Shown one piece after another: positions 21,917-30,741 of a DNA stretch of 64,000 nucleotides. Source of the stretch: Paraburkholderia sp. D15. Its GTDB lineage: Bacteria > Pseudomonadota > Gammaproteobacteria > Burkholderiales > Burkholderiaceae. Location of the stretch: NCBI RefSeq assembly GCF_029910215.1, contig NZ_CP110395.1, positions 3,968,001 to 4,032,000 on the forward strand. Direction: 5' to 3'. Each line of letters opens with the position of its first letter. Position 1 is the stretch's first letter. The position numbers and the translations under genes were made by a program. The notes under the pieces are model-generated. The model made no database searches and had not been told where the DNA came from. It worked only from the letters and a program-made list of their open reading frames with translations.

Positions 21917-22708
21917 ATGTCGTACGAAGCGATTCGTTTGGAAATCGACGCATCGAGCCGTGTAGCCACCGTTACGCTGAATCGTCCCGACAAGCTGAAC
22001 AGCTTTACACGCGCGATGCACCGCGAGCTGAGCGCGGCGCTCGATCAAGTCGAAGCATCCGCGGCCCGTGCACTCGTGCTGACCGGTGCCGGCCGGGGCT
22101 TTTGCGCCGGCCAGGATCTCGCCGACCTGGACTTCACGCCAGGCGCGATGACGGATCTGGGCGAACTGATCGACGAGCATTTCAATCCGCTGATTCGCCG
22201 CCTGCAAGCGTTGCCGATGCCGGTGATCGCGGCGGTGAACGGCACGGCCGCCGGCGCCGGCGCCAACCTCGCGCTGGCCTGCGACCTCGTGCTCGCGGCG
22301 CGTTCGGCCAGCTTCATTCAGGCATTCGTGAAGATCGGCCTCGTCCCCGATTCGGGCGGCACGTGGTTTTTGCCGCAACGGGTCGGCATGGCGCGCGCGC
22401 TGGGACTGGCCATCACCGGCGACAAACTCGGCGCGGAAAAAGCGGAGAGCTGGGGGCTGATCTGGCAGGCAGTCGACGACGCCGAACTCACCGCCACCGC
22501 CGCCAAACTCGCGACCCAACTCGCCCAGCAACCCACGCGCGCGATCGCCGCGATCAAACAGGCCATGCGTGCGGGCATGACACAAACGCTCGACCAGCAG
22601 TTGGACCTCGAGCGCGACCTGCAACGCGAGCTCGGTGCGTCGCACGATTACGCCGAAGGCGTGCAAGCCTTCGTGGAAAAACGCGCACCGCGTTTCGAGG
22701 GACGCTGA
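21917..22708 (+). CDS. paaG: 1,2-epoxyphenylacetyl-CoA isomerase PaaG
   Basis: Crotonase-family isomerase of 263 residues that converts ring-1,2-epoxyphenylacetyl-CoA to oxepin-CoA. The hydratase glutamates are absent (GAGANLA and QAFVKIG at those sites). D145 in LVPDSGG matches the catalytic Asp of PaaG-type isomerases. The start at 21917 (MSYEAIRLEI) follows GAGGAGA by 7 bases. The downstream paaI ATG begins one base after the stop codon, so the two are translationally coupled. Confidence 0.93.
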   Translation: MSYEAIRLEIDASSRVATVTLNRPDKLNSFTRAMHRELSAALDQVEASAARALVLTGAGRGFCAGQDLADLDFTPGAMTDLGELIDEHFNPLIRRLQALPMPVIAAVNGTAAGAGANLALACDLVLAARSASFIQAFVKIGLVPDSGGTWFLPQRVGMARALGLAITGDKLGAEKAESWGLIWQAVDDAELTATAAKLATQLAQQPTRAIAAIKQAMRAGMTQTLDQQLDLERDLQRELGASHDYAEGVQAFVEKRAPRFEGR

Positions 22709-22709
22709 A

Positions 22710-23180
22710 ATGGGCGAGCACATCAACCACGCAGATCGCCCAGATCAGATGACCCCGGATGAACTCGCCCGCGCAACCGCCGCCGCGATGTTTGAAAACG
22801 ACGCGTGCAGCAAGGCGCTGGGCCTTGAAATACTCGACGTCCGCCCTGGTTACGCGCGCCTGCGCATGGCAGTGCGCGACGACTTTCTGAACGGTCATCA
22901 GATCTGTCACGGCGGCTTGATCTTCACACTCGCCGACTCGACCTTCGCGTTCGCCTGCAACACGTACAACATCAACACGGTCGCCGCCGGCTGCTCGATC
23001 GAGTTTCTGCGCCCGGTGCAAGGCGGCGACGTGTTGACCGCCGAAGCCGTCGAACAGACGTTGAGCGGACGTACCGGCATTTACGACATTCGCGTCACCA
23101 ATCGCGCCGGGGAACCGGTCGCGATGTTCCGCGGCAAGTCCGCGCAGATCAAAGGCAACCTGATTCCGACCGGCAGCTAA
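22710..23180 (+). CDS. paaI: Hydroxyphenylacetyl-CoA thioesterase PaaI
   Basis: Hot-dog thioesterase of 156 residues. The conserved HGG (67-69) of QICHGGLIFTLAD and the catalytic Asp at 76 are visible. PaaI clears dead-end CoA esters that trap CoA when the phenylacetate pathway stalls. Its ATG begins 1 base after the paaG stop, with no independent ribosome-binding site needed. The N-terminal 20 residues are longer than in E. coli PaaI. Confidence 0.92.
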   Translation: MGEHINHADRPDQMTPDELARATAAAMFENDACSKALGLEILDVRPGYARLRMAVRDDFLNGHQICHGGLIFTLADSTFAFACNTYNINTVAAGCSIEFLRPVQGGDVLTAEAVEQTLSGRTGIYDIRVTNRAGEPVAMFRGKSAQIKGNLIPTGS

Positions 23181-23267
23181 AGACGCGCGTACGAACGCGT
23201 CGCCGCCGTTTGCGCACAAGCGCACCGCATCCCAGACTCAAGCATTGAGGCAGCAAGGAGACAATCG

Positions 23268-24572
23268 ATGACCACCGCCCTTCCGCTCGATCCCATCGAG
23301 ACCGCCAGCCGCGACGAACTCGCCGCGCTTCAACTCGAACGGCTCAAATGGTCGTTGAACCACGCTTACGAAAACTCCCCGGTCTATCGTCGCAAGTTCG
23401 ACGAGGCTGGCGTTCACCCAAGTGAACTGAAGACACTCGCGGATCTGTCGCGCTTTCCCTTCACCACCAAGAAGGATCTACGCGACAGCTACCCCTTCGG
23501 GATGTTCGCGGTGCCGCAGGAACAGATTTCGCGGATTCATGCGTCGTCGGGTACGACGGGCAAACCGACCGTCGTGGGCTATACCGCACGCGACATCGAC
23601 ACGTGGGCGAATCTCGTCGCGCGTTCGGTTCGCGCCGCCGGTGCGCGGCGCGGCGATAAGGTTCACGTGAGTTACGGCTACGGTCTCTTTACCGGCGGTC
23701 TCGGTGCGCACTACGGCGCGGAGCGCGCCGGGCTCACGGTGATTCCGTTCGGCGGCGGTCAGACGGAAAAACAGGTGCAACTGATTCAGGATTTCCGGCC
23801 GGACATCATCATGGTGACGCCGAGCTACATGCTTTCCATCGCGGACGAACTCGAGCGCCAGGGCGTCGACCCGGCCAGTTGCTCGCTGCGTATCGGCATT
23901 TTCGGCGCGGAGCCGTGGACCAACGACATGCGTCAGGCCATCGAAAAGCGCATGGGCATCGACGCGGTCGATATTTACGGTCTGTCGGAAGTCATGGGGC
24001 CGGGCGTGGCATCGGAATGCGTCGAGACGAAAGATGGTCCGACCATCTGGGAAGATCACTTCTATCCGGAGATCATCCACCCCGAAACCGGTGAAGTATT
24101 GCCGGACGGCGAACTCGGCGAACTGGTGTTCACGTCGCTGACCAAGGAAGCGCTGCCGATCGTCCGTTACCGGACGCGCGATCTGACGCGCCTCCTGCCG
24201 GGCACGTCACGTACGATGCGCCGAATGGAGAAGATCACGGGCCGCTCGGACGACATGATGATCGTGCGCGGCGTGAACGTCTTCCCGACGCAGATCGAAG
24301 AACTGCTGCTGAAGCAGCACGCGCTCGCACCGCACTATCAGATCGTGCTGACCAAGGAAGGCCCGCTCGACGTGCTCACGCTAAACGTCGAACCGTGTCC
24401 TGAAAGCGCGCCGGATATCGCAGCATTGACCACGGCGAAGCAGGCGTTGACCTACGACATCAAGTCGTTGATCGGCGTGAGCGCGGTGGTGAACGTGCTG
24501 GCTGTGAACGGCATCGAGCGTTCGGTGGGGAAGGCGCGGCGCGTGGTGGATAAGCGCAATCTCGGCGCTTAA
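23268..24572 (+). CDS. paaK: Phenylacetate-CoA ligase PaaK
   Basis: AMP-forming ligase of 434 residues that starts the pathway by making phenylacetyl-CoA. The phosphate loop HASSGTTGKPTVVGY is at 91-105. IYGLSEVMGPG and the C-terminal GRSDDMMIVRGVNVFPTQ are typical of PaaK. Length matches the family. An AAGGAG ribosome-binding site is 7 bases before the ATG. Last gene of this paa block; the multicomponent epoxidase paaABCDE is not in the window. Confidence 0.95.
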   Translation: MTTALPLDPIETASRDELAALQLERLKWSLNHAYENSPVYRRKFDEAGVHPSELKTLADLSRFPFTTKKDLRDSYPFGMFAVPQEQISRIHASSGTTGKPTVVGYTARDIDTWANLVARSVRAAGARRGDKVHVSYGYGLFTGGLGAHYGAERAGLTVIPFGGGQTEKQVQLIQDFRPDIIMVTPSYMLSIADELERQGVDPASCSLRIGIFGAEPWTNDMRQAIEKRMGIDAVDIYGLSEVMGPGVASECVETKDGPTIWEDHFYPEIIHPETGEVLPDGELGELVFTSLTKEALPIVRYRTRDLTRLLPGTSRTMRRMEKITGRSDDMMIVRGVNVFPTQIEELLLKQHALAPHYQIVLTKEGPLDVLTLNVEPCPESAPDIAALTTAKQALTYDIKSLIGVSAVVNVLAVNGIERSVGKARRVVDKRNLGA

Positions 24573-24601
24573 GACAACGCTGGGAAGATACGCGTCCGGC
24601 G

Positions 24602-24650
24602 CAGTCGGATTGCAACAGTCGGATTGCAAGTCAGCTATCGCAATCCGACT
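24602..24650. repeat. 14-bp tandem repeat plus inverted copy after paaK
   Basis: CAGTCGGATTGCAA occurs twice head to tail (24602-24615 and 24616-24629). An inverted copy GCAATCCGACT (24640-24650) follows. The second direct copy and the inverted copy form an 11-bp perfect stem with a 12-base loop. It lies between the convergent paaK and mltA genes and may act as a terminator or mRNA end, although no T-tract follows. Confidence 0.6.
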
Positions 24651-24715
24651 TCCCGATCGTGGCGATCTCAAAGCAGTGCACGCGCCGCTGGCATCCTAAG
24701 TGAGCGGCGCGGCGC

Positions 24716-25840
24716 TCACGAATTCGGCAACAGCAACCACATCCGGCCGCCCTGCTTCATCTTGCCGGCGAGATCGCCGGCATCATCGCCGAGACCCCAG
24801 AAATAGTCGGCACGCACACCACCCTTGATCGCCGAGCCCGTGTCCTGCGCGAACACGAGCCGATTCATCGGCGAGTTCGTCAGCGGACGCGTGGTCTGCA
24901 AAAACACCGGCGTGCCCAGCGGGATCGAACTCGGATCGACCGCGATCGAGCGCTCGGGCGTCAACGGCACGCCAAGCGCGCCGATCGGACCGTCCGCGCC
25001 GCCGCTCGGCGCGGTTTCGCCCGACGGCATCTCGCGGAAGAACACGAAGCGCGGATTCGTATCGAGCAGCGCATCCACCCGCGCCGGGTTGGCACGTGCC
25101 CATGCCTTGATACCTTGCATGGTTGCCTGCGCCGGCGTGAGTTCGCCGCGATCCAGCAGCCAACGCCCGATCGACTTGTACGGCTGGTTGTTCGTCCCGC
25201 CGAAGCCGACGCGCATCACGCTGCCGTCTTCCATCACGATGCGGCCCGAGCCTTGCACCTGCAGGAAGAAAGCTTCGATCGGATCGTCGACCCACACCAG
25301 CTCATTGCCGTTCAGCACGCCCGCGCGTTCGAGCTGCGCGCGCGCCGGCAGCGCCGCGCCAGCGCGATATCCGGACGGCCAGCGATACAACGCGGTCTGA
25401 TACACGCCGTGCCGCGTGCGTGAGCCACGCAGCAACGGTTCGTAGTAACCGGTGACGAGACCGTCGAGCGTACCGTCGTTATTGGCTAGCTGGAACGGCG
25501 TGAAATACGCCTCGAAGAAAGCCCGCGCGCTCGTGACATCGAGATCGTCGATCTGCGATGCGGCGGCACAGGCCCGTGCCCAGTTCGGCTGACGCGCAAG
25601 CCGCACGCAGTTTTGCCGCAGCGCGGCAGTCGCGCCGATCAGCGAGTCGTCCTGCCAGCCTGGCACCTGTTGCCACGCGACCGCCGTGAGCCGCGTCGCG
25701 GCGATCTGTCCGGGTATGATCGCAGCGCCCGTGGGCGGCGACACCGAGGGACGCACGACAGCGCCGCCTCCGCAGGACGCCAGCAGCACCGCCACCGACA
25801 GCGCGCCGAGCCATGCGCCGGCCTTGCGGACAAACCGCAT
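24716..25840 (-). CDS. mltA: Membrane-bound lytic murein transglycosylase A (lipoprotein)
   Basis: MltA-type lytic transglycosylase of 374 residues. A lipoprotein signal (VLLASCGGG, lipid-modified Cys near residue 23) is followed by the MltA barrel domain (LDGLVTGYYEPLLRGSRT, EAFFLQVQGSGRI) and a C-terminal 3D domain (VFAQDTGSAIKGGVRADYFWG) carrying the catalytic Asp. It cleaves glycan strands to 1,6-anhydro ends at the outer membrane. The start at 25840 (MRFVRKAGAW) gives a normal signal peptide; the open frame extends 44 codons upstream into the divergent gene. Confidence 0.93.
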   Translation of the reverse strand: MRFVRKAGAWLGALSVAVLLASCGGGAVVRPSVSPPTGAAIIPGQIAATRLTAVAWQQVPGWQDDSLIGATAALRQNCVRLARQPNWARACAAASQIDDLDVTSARAFFEAYFTPFQLANNDGTLDGLVTGYYEPLLRGSRTRHGVYQTALYRWPSGYRAGAALPARAQLERAGVLNGNELVWVDDPIEAFFLQVQGSGRIVMEDGSVMRVGFGGTNNQPYKSIGRWLLDRGELTPAQATMQGIKAWARANPARVDALLDTNPRFVFFREMPSGETAPSGGADGPIGALGVPLTPERSIAVDPSSIPLGTPVFLQTTRPLTNSPMNRLVFAQDTGSAIKGGVRADYFWGLGDDAGDLAGKMKQGGRMWLLLPNS

Positions 25841-25868
25841 ACAATGTTCGTTCTTGATGGAAACCGCC

Positions 25869-26048
25869 ATGTCTGATCTGTTCGACGAATACCCGATGCT
25901 CATCTTCGCGCTGGAATCGCTCCTCGCGCTCTTTCTGCTCGTCTTCATCGTTGTGTGGACATCGTCGGGCAAGAAGAAAGCGGCACGCGCGAACTCTACC
26001 AGTCAGCGCCAACAGCAGAATCCGCAGAGCCCGCAAGAACCGCGTTGA
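25869..26048 (+). CDS. Small single-pass membrane protein, unknown function
   Basis: A 59-residue protein. An acidic N-terminus (MSDLFDEYP) leads into one strongly hydrophobic helix of about 21 residues (MLIFALESLLALFLLVFIVV). A Lys-rich cluster (SGKKKAARA) and a Gln/Pro-rich tail follow, so the tail is predicted cytoplasmic. An ATG at 25857 would add four residues. It diverges from mltA with only about 28 bases between the start codons, so the two share a promoter region. I do not recognise a family. Confidence 0.65.
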   Translation: MSDLFDEYPMLIFALESLLALFLLVFIVVWTSSGKKKAARANSTSQRQQQNPQSPQEPR

Positions 26049-26108
26049 AGCAGCGCCCGAGCGCCATAGCACGAAAGTGTTTAAGAGACCGCGCTCCGCG
26101 CCCTCGGT

Positions 26109-26483
26109 TCAATGCAAAGTACGCGGCATGCGCAGAATGAATTCCGGCACCGGCGCCTCGAAGCGCTCGCCGTCTTCCGCCACGCAGAAATACTCGCCCC
26201 GCATTGTGCCAACCGGCGTGCCGATCACCGCCCAGCTGGTGTACTCGAAGTGCTCGCCCGGCTTGAGCAGCGGCTGATGGCCGACCACGCCCAGGCCTTT
26301 CACTTCCTGCTCGTTCTTGTCACTGTCGGTAATCACCCAGTGCCGCGCGATCAATTGAGCCGGCACCTGGCCCGTGTTGCGAATGGTCAGCGTGTATGCA
26401 AATGCAAACTGCCGGCGCTCCGGGTCCGACTCTTCGGGCAGAAACTGCACCTGCGCCGAGACGCTGAATTCGTACTGGCTCAT
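26109..26483 (-). CDS. apaG: ApaG domain protein
   Basis: ApaG, 124 residues, a single fibronectin-III-like beta-sandwich. Family signatures YTLTIRNTG, ARHWVITDSDKNEQEVKGLGVVGHQP and GTPVGTMRGEYFC are all present. It was linked genetically to cobalt resistance and magnesium efflux in Salmonella, but its biochemical role is unsettled. It lies convergent to the small membrane protein gene. Confidence 0.94.
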   Translation of the reverse strand: MSQYEFSVSAQVQFLPEESDPERRQFAFAYTLTIRNTGQVPAQLIARHWVITDSDKNEQEVKGLGVVGHQPLLKPGEHFEYTSWAVIGTPVGTMRGEYFCVAEDGERFEAPVPEFILRMPRTLH

Positions 26484-26685
26484 CCTGATTCCGGTGTGAT
26501 GAAACGGCTATGAAAAATCGCGGGAAAGCCCGCATGCCAATGGTTTGCGGGCGCACCGCCGATGCGTCGCTTCTGGTTTGGCATTCTGCTTGATGCGCGG
26601 CAGGGCCGCAACCGGACAAATCCCTCTGTCCAGAAGGCCGCGAGGCCGCCGTGTCACCGGCACGACGTACGCCGGAACCTGTCAC

Positions 26686-26718
26686 GAACCGCTCGTGAAC
26701 CGCTCGCGAACCGTCCGT
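26686..26718 (+). repeat. Three 11-bp tandem repeats
   Basis: Units GAACCGCTCGT, GAACCGCTCGC and GAACCGTCCGT follow one another directly. The spacing is close to one helical turn, so three proteins could bind on one face. They may equally be a small slippage product. Confidence 0.6.
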
Positions 26719-26774
26719 GAGCCTTCCGGGAACTGAAGACGAGCCATCGGCGAGCCGGTTCATCCACGCGCAAA

Positions 26775-26797
26775 ACGGTAAAATGACGCTTTACCGT
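26775..26797. promoter_or_regulatory. Inverted repeat around a -10-like element before rpe
   Basis: ACGGTAAA (26775-26782) and TTTACCGT (26790-26797) form a perfect 8-bp inverted repeat with a 7-base centre. The left arm contains TAAAAT (26779-26784), a possible -10. It ends 17 bases before the rpe ATG, which has no evident Shine-Dalgarno sequence. Confidence 0.55.
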
Positions 26798-26814
26798 CTG
26801 CCTCCGCCCCCGCC

Positions 26815-27498
26815 ATGACGCAATTCCGCATCGCTCCCAGCATTCTGTCCGCCGACTTCGCCCGTCTGGGTGAAGAGGTCCGCAATGTCGTCGTCGCCGG
26901 CGCCGACTGGATCCACTTCGACGTGATGGACAACCACTATGTGCCGAACCTGACCATCGGTCCGCTCGTGTGCGAGGCGATCCGCCCGCACGTGGACGTG
27001 CCGATCGACGTGCATCTGATGGTGCGTCCCGTCGACCGGATCGTGCCGGACTTCGCGAAAGCCGGCGCGAACCTGATCAGCTTTCATCCTGAAGGCTCGG
27101 ATCATATCGACCGCACGCTGTCGCTGATCCGCGACCACGGCTGCAAGGCGGGTCTCGTGTTCAATCCGGCCACCTCGCTGAACTACCTCGACCACGTGAT
27201 GGACAAGCTCGACCTCGTGCTGATCATGTCGGTGAACCCGGGCTTCGGCGGCCAGTCGTTCATTCCCGAGGCGCTCAACAAGCTGCGCGAAGCGCGCGCG
27301 CGGATCGACGCCTACAAGGAGCGCACCGGCCGCGAGATTCATCTGGAAGTGGACGGCGGCGTGAAGGTCGACAACATCGCGGAAATTGCCGCGGCCGGTG
27401 CGGACACGTTCGTCGCGGGCTCGGCGATCTTCGGCCAGCCGGACCACAAGGTCGTGATCGACAAGATGCGCGCGGCGCTCGCGAACATCCAGCACTGA
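26815..27498 (+). CDS. rpe: Ribulose-phosphate 3-epimerase
   Basis: TIM-barrel epimerase of 227 residues in the pentose phosphate and Calvin pathways, interconverting ribulose-5-P and xylulose-5-P. Signatures [25 protein letters not shown] (H34, D36), VHLMV and LEVDGGV (second catalytic Asp) are intact. Together with gph it leads the trp genes, an order common in beta-proteobacteria. No good ribosome-binding site is visible; an inverted repeat lies immediately upstream. Confidence 0.96.
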   Translation: MTQFRIAPSILSADFARLGEEVRNVVVAGADWIHFDVMDNHYVPNLTIGPLVCEAIRPHVDVPIDVHLMVRPVDRIVPDFAKAGANLISFHPEGSDHIDRTLSLIRDHGCKAGLVFNPATSLNYLDHVMDKLDLVLIMSVNPGFGGQSFIPEALNKLREARARIDAYKERTGREIHLEVDGGVKVDNIAEIAAAGADTFVAGSAIFGQPDHKVVIDKMRAALANIQH

Positions 27499-27524
27499 AC
27501 CGCACGCCAAGACCGCCGCCACCC

Positions 27525-28241
27525 ATGACTGCCTCGTATCCCGCGCCGCACTTCACTGGCCCGCGCCTGCAAGCCGCGATCATCGACCTGGACGGCACGA
27601 TGATCGACACCGCCGACGATTTCACCGCCGGCCTGAACGGCATGCTCGCGCAACTCGACGCCCAGCAAACCTCGCGCGAGGAAGTGGTCGGTTATGTCGG
27701 CAAGGGTTCGGAGCATCTGATCCGCAGCGTGCTCGCGCCTCGCTTCGAGGCGCAGCACGCGCAAGACCGCTTCGACGAGGCGCTCGCGATCTATCAGGAC
27801 GAGTACGCGAAGATCAACGGCACGCACACGCGCCTCTATCCCGACGTGGAAACCGGTCTGGCGGCATTGCGGGAAGCCGGTATCAAGCTCGCTTGCGTAA
27901 CCAACAAGCCGCACCGCTTCGCGCTGGAACTGCTGCGGCAATATGGCCTTGCACACTATTTCAGCGTCGTGCTGGGCGGCGACAGCCTCGCGAAAAAGAA
28001 GCCGGATCCATTGCCGATGCTGACCGCCGCGGCCCAGCTCGGTGTCGATCCGCGCGCCACGGTGGCGATCGGCGATTCGGAAAACGACGCGCTGGCAGGC
28101 CGCGCGGCGGGCATGGCGACGCTCACCGTGCCCTATGGCTACAACCATGGGCAAGCTATACAAACAATAAAATCCGATGGTATAGTTGCCTCGCTGCTGG
28201 ACGCCGCCAAGGCGATCGCGGCACACCAATCCACGACTTGA
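27525..28241 (+). CDS. gph: Phosphoglycolate phosphatase
   Basis: HAD-superfamily phosphatase of 238 residues. Motif I is IIDLDGTMID (D21, D23), motif II is CVTNKP, then KKKPDPLPM, and motif IV is IGDSENDALAG. This matches Gph, which removes 2-phosphoglycolate. It starts 27 bases after rpe. Its last 30 codons include an unusually AT-rich stretch (28155-28187) that carries a promoter candidate for the trp genes. Confidence 0.92.
   Translation: MTASYPAPHFTGPRLQAAIIDLDGTMIDTADDFTAGLNGMLAQLDAQQTSREEVVGYVGKGSEHLIRSVLAPRFEAQHAQDRFDEALAIYQDEYAKINGTHTRLYPDVETGLAALREAGIKLACVTNKPHRFALELLRQYGLAHYFSVVLGGDSLAKKKPDPLPMLTAAAQLGVDPRATVAIGDSENDALAGRAAGMATLTVPYGYNHGQAIQTIKSDGIVASLLDAAKAIAAHQSTT
28157..28186 (+). 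promoter_or_regulatory. Candidate trp promoter inside the end of gph
   Basis: TATACA (28157-28162, 4 of 6 to TTGACA) and TATAGT (28181-28186) are 18 bp apart. The predicted start near 28193 is about 65 bases before the trp leader peptide. The elements also form an inverted repeat, CTATAC (28156-28161) / GTATAG (28180-28185), that a repressor could use. Confidence 0.5.
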
Positions 28242-28257
28242 ACAGTCCTTCATCCTC

Positions 28258-28332
28258 ATGTTTCTGAACAAAAAACGGAGTCTGATTAGCATCGACCGGG
28301 GAGCCTGGCCCTGGCGTCGCTGGTCGCGCTAA
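28258..28332 (+). CDS. trpL: trp operon leader peptide
   Basis: A 24-codon ORF in the gph-trpE gap whose residues 17-22 are WPWRRW: three Trp codons within six, close to the stop. Trp averages about one residue in a hundred, so the cluster is a strong sign of a ribosome-mediated attenuator. The stop at 28330-28332 falls inside the predicted antiterminator stem, as the mechanism requires. The weak point is initiation: no Shine-Dalgarno precedes the ATG. A GGAG at 28277-28280 lies 5 bases before an in-frame ATT, which could be an unusual alternative start. Confidence 0.75.
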   Translation: MFLNKKRSLISIDRGAWPWRRWSR

Positions 28333-28378
28333 CCTCGCCTGAGGTACGCTGAAGTTCGTCTTCGGCAACCGTTTTTTT
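28326..28378 (+). terminator. trp attenuator (antiterminator and terminator hairpins)
   Basis: Terminator: GGT and GCTGAAG (28343-28345, 28348-28354) pair with CTTCGGC and ACC (28360-28366, 28368-28370), then G and seven T residues (28372-28378). Antiterminator: GCG (28326-28328) and ACCTC (28332-28336) pair with GAGGT (28341-28345) and CGC (28347-28349). The two share 28343-28349 and cannot coexist. A ribosome stalled at the Trp codons would leave the antiterminator free to form. The rest of the gap (28379-28616) shows no gene. Confidence 0.72.
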
Positions 28379-28616
28379 GCTTCGCTGCGCTCACGCGTTT
28401 TTTCCATCATTCAGTTTCGCTGCATCGACCGATTCGGCCTGCGTGTACCCTCAACGGACCGCTGCGCGCCGGAACGCTTTGCACGCGTCGATGGGAAACT
28501 CGCGCCGGTCGGTATCATCATCGTGTCGAAACCGTCGAACGAACCCTGACCGGCCGCGCAACGCCCCGCTTTTGTCCGACGCACGCTGCCGCCGGATCAC
28601 CGTACAGGATCGGAAC

Positions 28617-30110
28617 ATGACCGAACTCGAATTCCAGTCCCTCGCCAACGAGGGTTTCAATCGCATTCCGCTGATCGCCGAAGCGCTGGCGGATCTCGAA
28701 ACGCCGCTGTCGCTGTACCTGAAGCTCGCGCAGAGCGAACGCAACGGCGCCAACTCGTTCCTGCTGGAATCGGTGGTGGGCGGCGAGCGTTTCGGCCGCT
28801 ACTCGTTCATCGGCCTGCCGGCGCGCACGCTGCTGCGCACCCGCAACGGCGTGTCGGAAGTGGTGCGCGACGGCAAGGTCGTCGAAACGCACGAAGGCGA
28901 TCCGCTCGAGTTCATCCAGCAATTCCAGGGGCGTTTCAAGGTCGCGCAACGTCCCGGCCTGCCGCGCTTCGCGGGCGGTCTGGCCGGCTACTTCGGCTAC
29001 GACGCGGTGCGCTACATCGAGAAGAAACTCGCGCACACCGCGCCGCAGGACGATCTGAATCTGCCCGACATCCAGTTGCTGCTGACTGAAGAAGTCGCGG
29101 TGATCGACAACCTGGCCGGCAAGCTCTACCTCGTGGTGTACTCCGATCCGACGCAGCCGGAGGCTTATACGAAGGCGAAGCAGCGTCTGCGCGAACTGCG
29201 TCAGCGTTTGCGCACGACCGTGCAGCCGCCGGTCACGTCGGCAAGCGTGCGCACCGAGACCTACCGCGAGTTCGCCAAAGACGATTACCTCGCGGCCGTG
29301 CGCAAGGCGAAGGAATACATCGCGGCCGGCGAGCTGATGCAGGTGCAGGTCGGCCAGCGCCTGACCAAGCCGTATCGCGACAATCCGCTGTCGCTGTATC
29401 GCGCGCTGCGTTCGTTGAATCCGTCGCCGTACATGTACTACTACAACTTCGGCGACTTCCACGTGGTGGGCGCGTCGCCGGAAATTCTGGTGCGTCAGGA
29501 AAAGCGCGGCGAGGATCGCATCGTGACGATCCGTCCGCTCGCGGGAACGCGTCCGCGCGGCAACACGCCGGAACGCGACGCCGAACTCGCCACCGAACTG
29601 CTGAACGACCCGAAGGAAATCGCCGAGCACGTCATGCTGATCGACCTCGCGCGCAACGACGTCGGCCGCATCGCGCAGATCGGCTCAGTGGTCGTGACCG
29701 ACAAGATGGTGATCGAGAAGTACTCGCACGTGCAGCACATCGTGAGTTCGGTCGAAGGCAAGCTGAAGCCCGGCACCACCAATTTCGACGTGCTGCGCGC
29801 CACCTTCCCGGCCGGCACGCTGTCCGGCGCGCCGAAGGTCCGCGCGATGGAACTGATCGACGAACTCGAACCCGTCAAGCGCGGCCTGTACGGCGGCGCG
29901 GTCGGTTATCTGTCGTTCACCGGCGAGATGGACCTCGCCATCACGATCCGCACCGGCGTGATCGCGAACGGCAATCTGTATGTGCAGGCGGCAGCGGGTG
30001 TCGTCGCGGATTCGGTGCCCGAGTCCGAATGGCAAGAGACCGAGAACAAGGCGCGCGCCGTGTTGCGCGCCGCCGAGCAGGTTCAAGACGGCCTCGATAG
30101 CGACTTCTGA
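28617..30110 (+). CDS. trpE: Anthranilate synthase component I
   Basis: Chorismate-using large subunit, 497 residues. The N-terminal LLES motif (49-52) forms the tryptophan feedback site. The C-terminal chorismate-binding domain shows [25 protein letters not shown] and [19 protein letters not shown] chose the ATG at 28617 ([10 protein letters not shown]), which follows AGGATCGG; the frame opens 80 codons earlier in the leader without protein-like sequence. trpG follows after 13 bases. The upstream attenuator implies control by tryptophan supply. Confidence 0.96.
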   Translation: MTELEFQSLANEGFNRIPLIAEALADLETPLSLYLKLAQSERNGANSFLLESVVGGERFGRYSFIGLPARTLLRTRNGVSEVVRDGKVVETHEGDPLEFIQQFQGRFKVAQRPGLPRFAGGLAGYFGYDAVRYIEKKLAHTAPQDDLNLPDIQLLLTEEVAVIDNLAGKLYLVVYSDPTQPEAYTKAKQRLRELRQRLRTTVQPPVTSASVRTETYREFAKDDYLAAVRKAKEYIAAGELMQVQVGQRLTKPYRDNPLSLYRALRSLNPSPYMYYYNFGDFHVVGASPEILVRQEKRGEDRIVTIRPLAGTRPRGNTPERDAELATELLNDPKEIAEHVMLIDLARNDVGRIAQIGSVVVTDKMVIEKYSHVQHIVSSVEGKLKPGTTNFDVLRATFPAGTLSGAPKVRAMELIDELEPVKRGLYGGAVGYLSFTGEMDLAITIRTGVIANGNLYVQAAAGVVADSVPESEWQETENKARAVLRAAEQVQDGLDSDF

Positions 30111-30123
30111 CCGGAGACACACC

Positions 30124-30726
<603 letters not shown>

Positions 30727-30741
30727 AGGAGACACGAAATC

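Larger units (their letters stand above)
26484..26814. other. Divergent intergenic region apaG-rpe with repeats
   Basis: No gene is supported. It holds three 11-bp tandem units at 26686-26718 (GAACCGCTCGT, GAACCGCTCGC, GAACCGTCCGT). It also holds an 8-bp perfect inverted repeat at 26775-26797 just before rpe. A minus-strand open frame (26320-26763) crosses the repeats but lacks coding character. Confidence 0.5.

Noticed and set aside
26320..26763. Minus-strand frame of 147 codons across the apaG-rpe gap
   Set aside because: It overlaps apaG out of frame, crosses the tandem repeats, and resembles no protein.
28379..28410. Second T-run (TTTTTT near 28400) after the trp attenuator as another terminator
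   Set aside because: The preceding sequence forms only a 3-bp stem, too weak for intrinsic termination.
28377..28616. 80-codon N-terminal extension of TrpE into the leader
   Set aside because: The sequence is low in protein-like character and follows the attenuator; the ATG at 28617 gives the family N-terminus.
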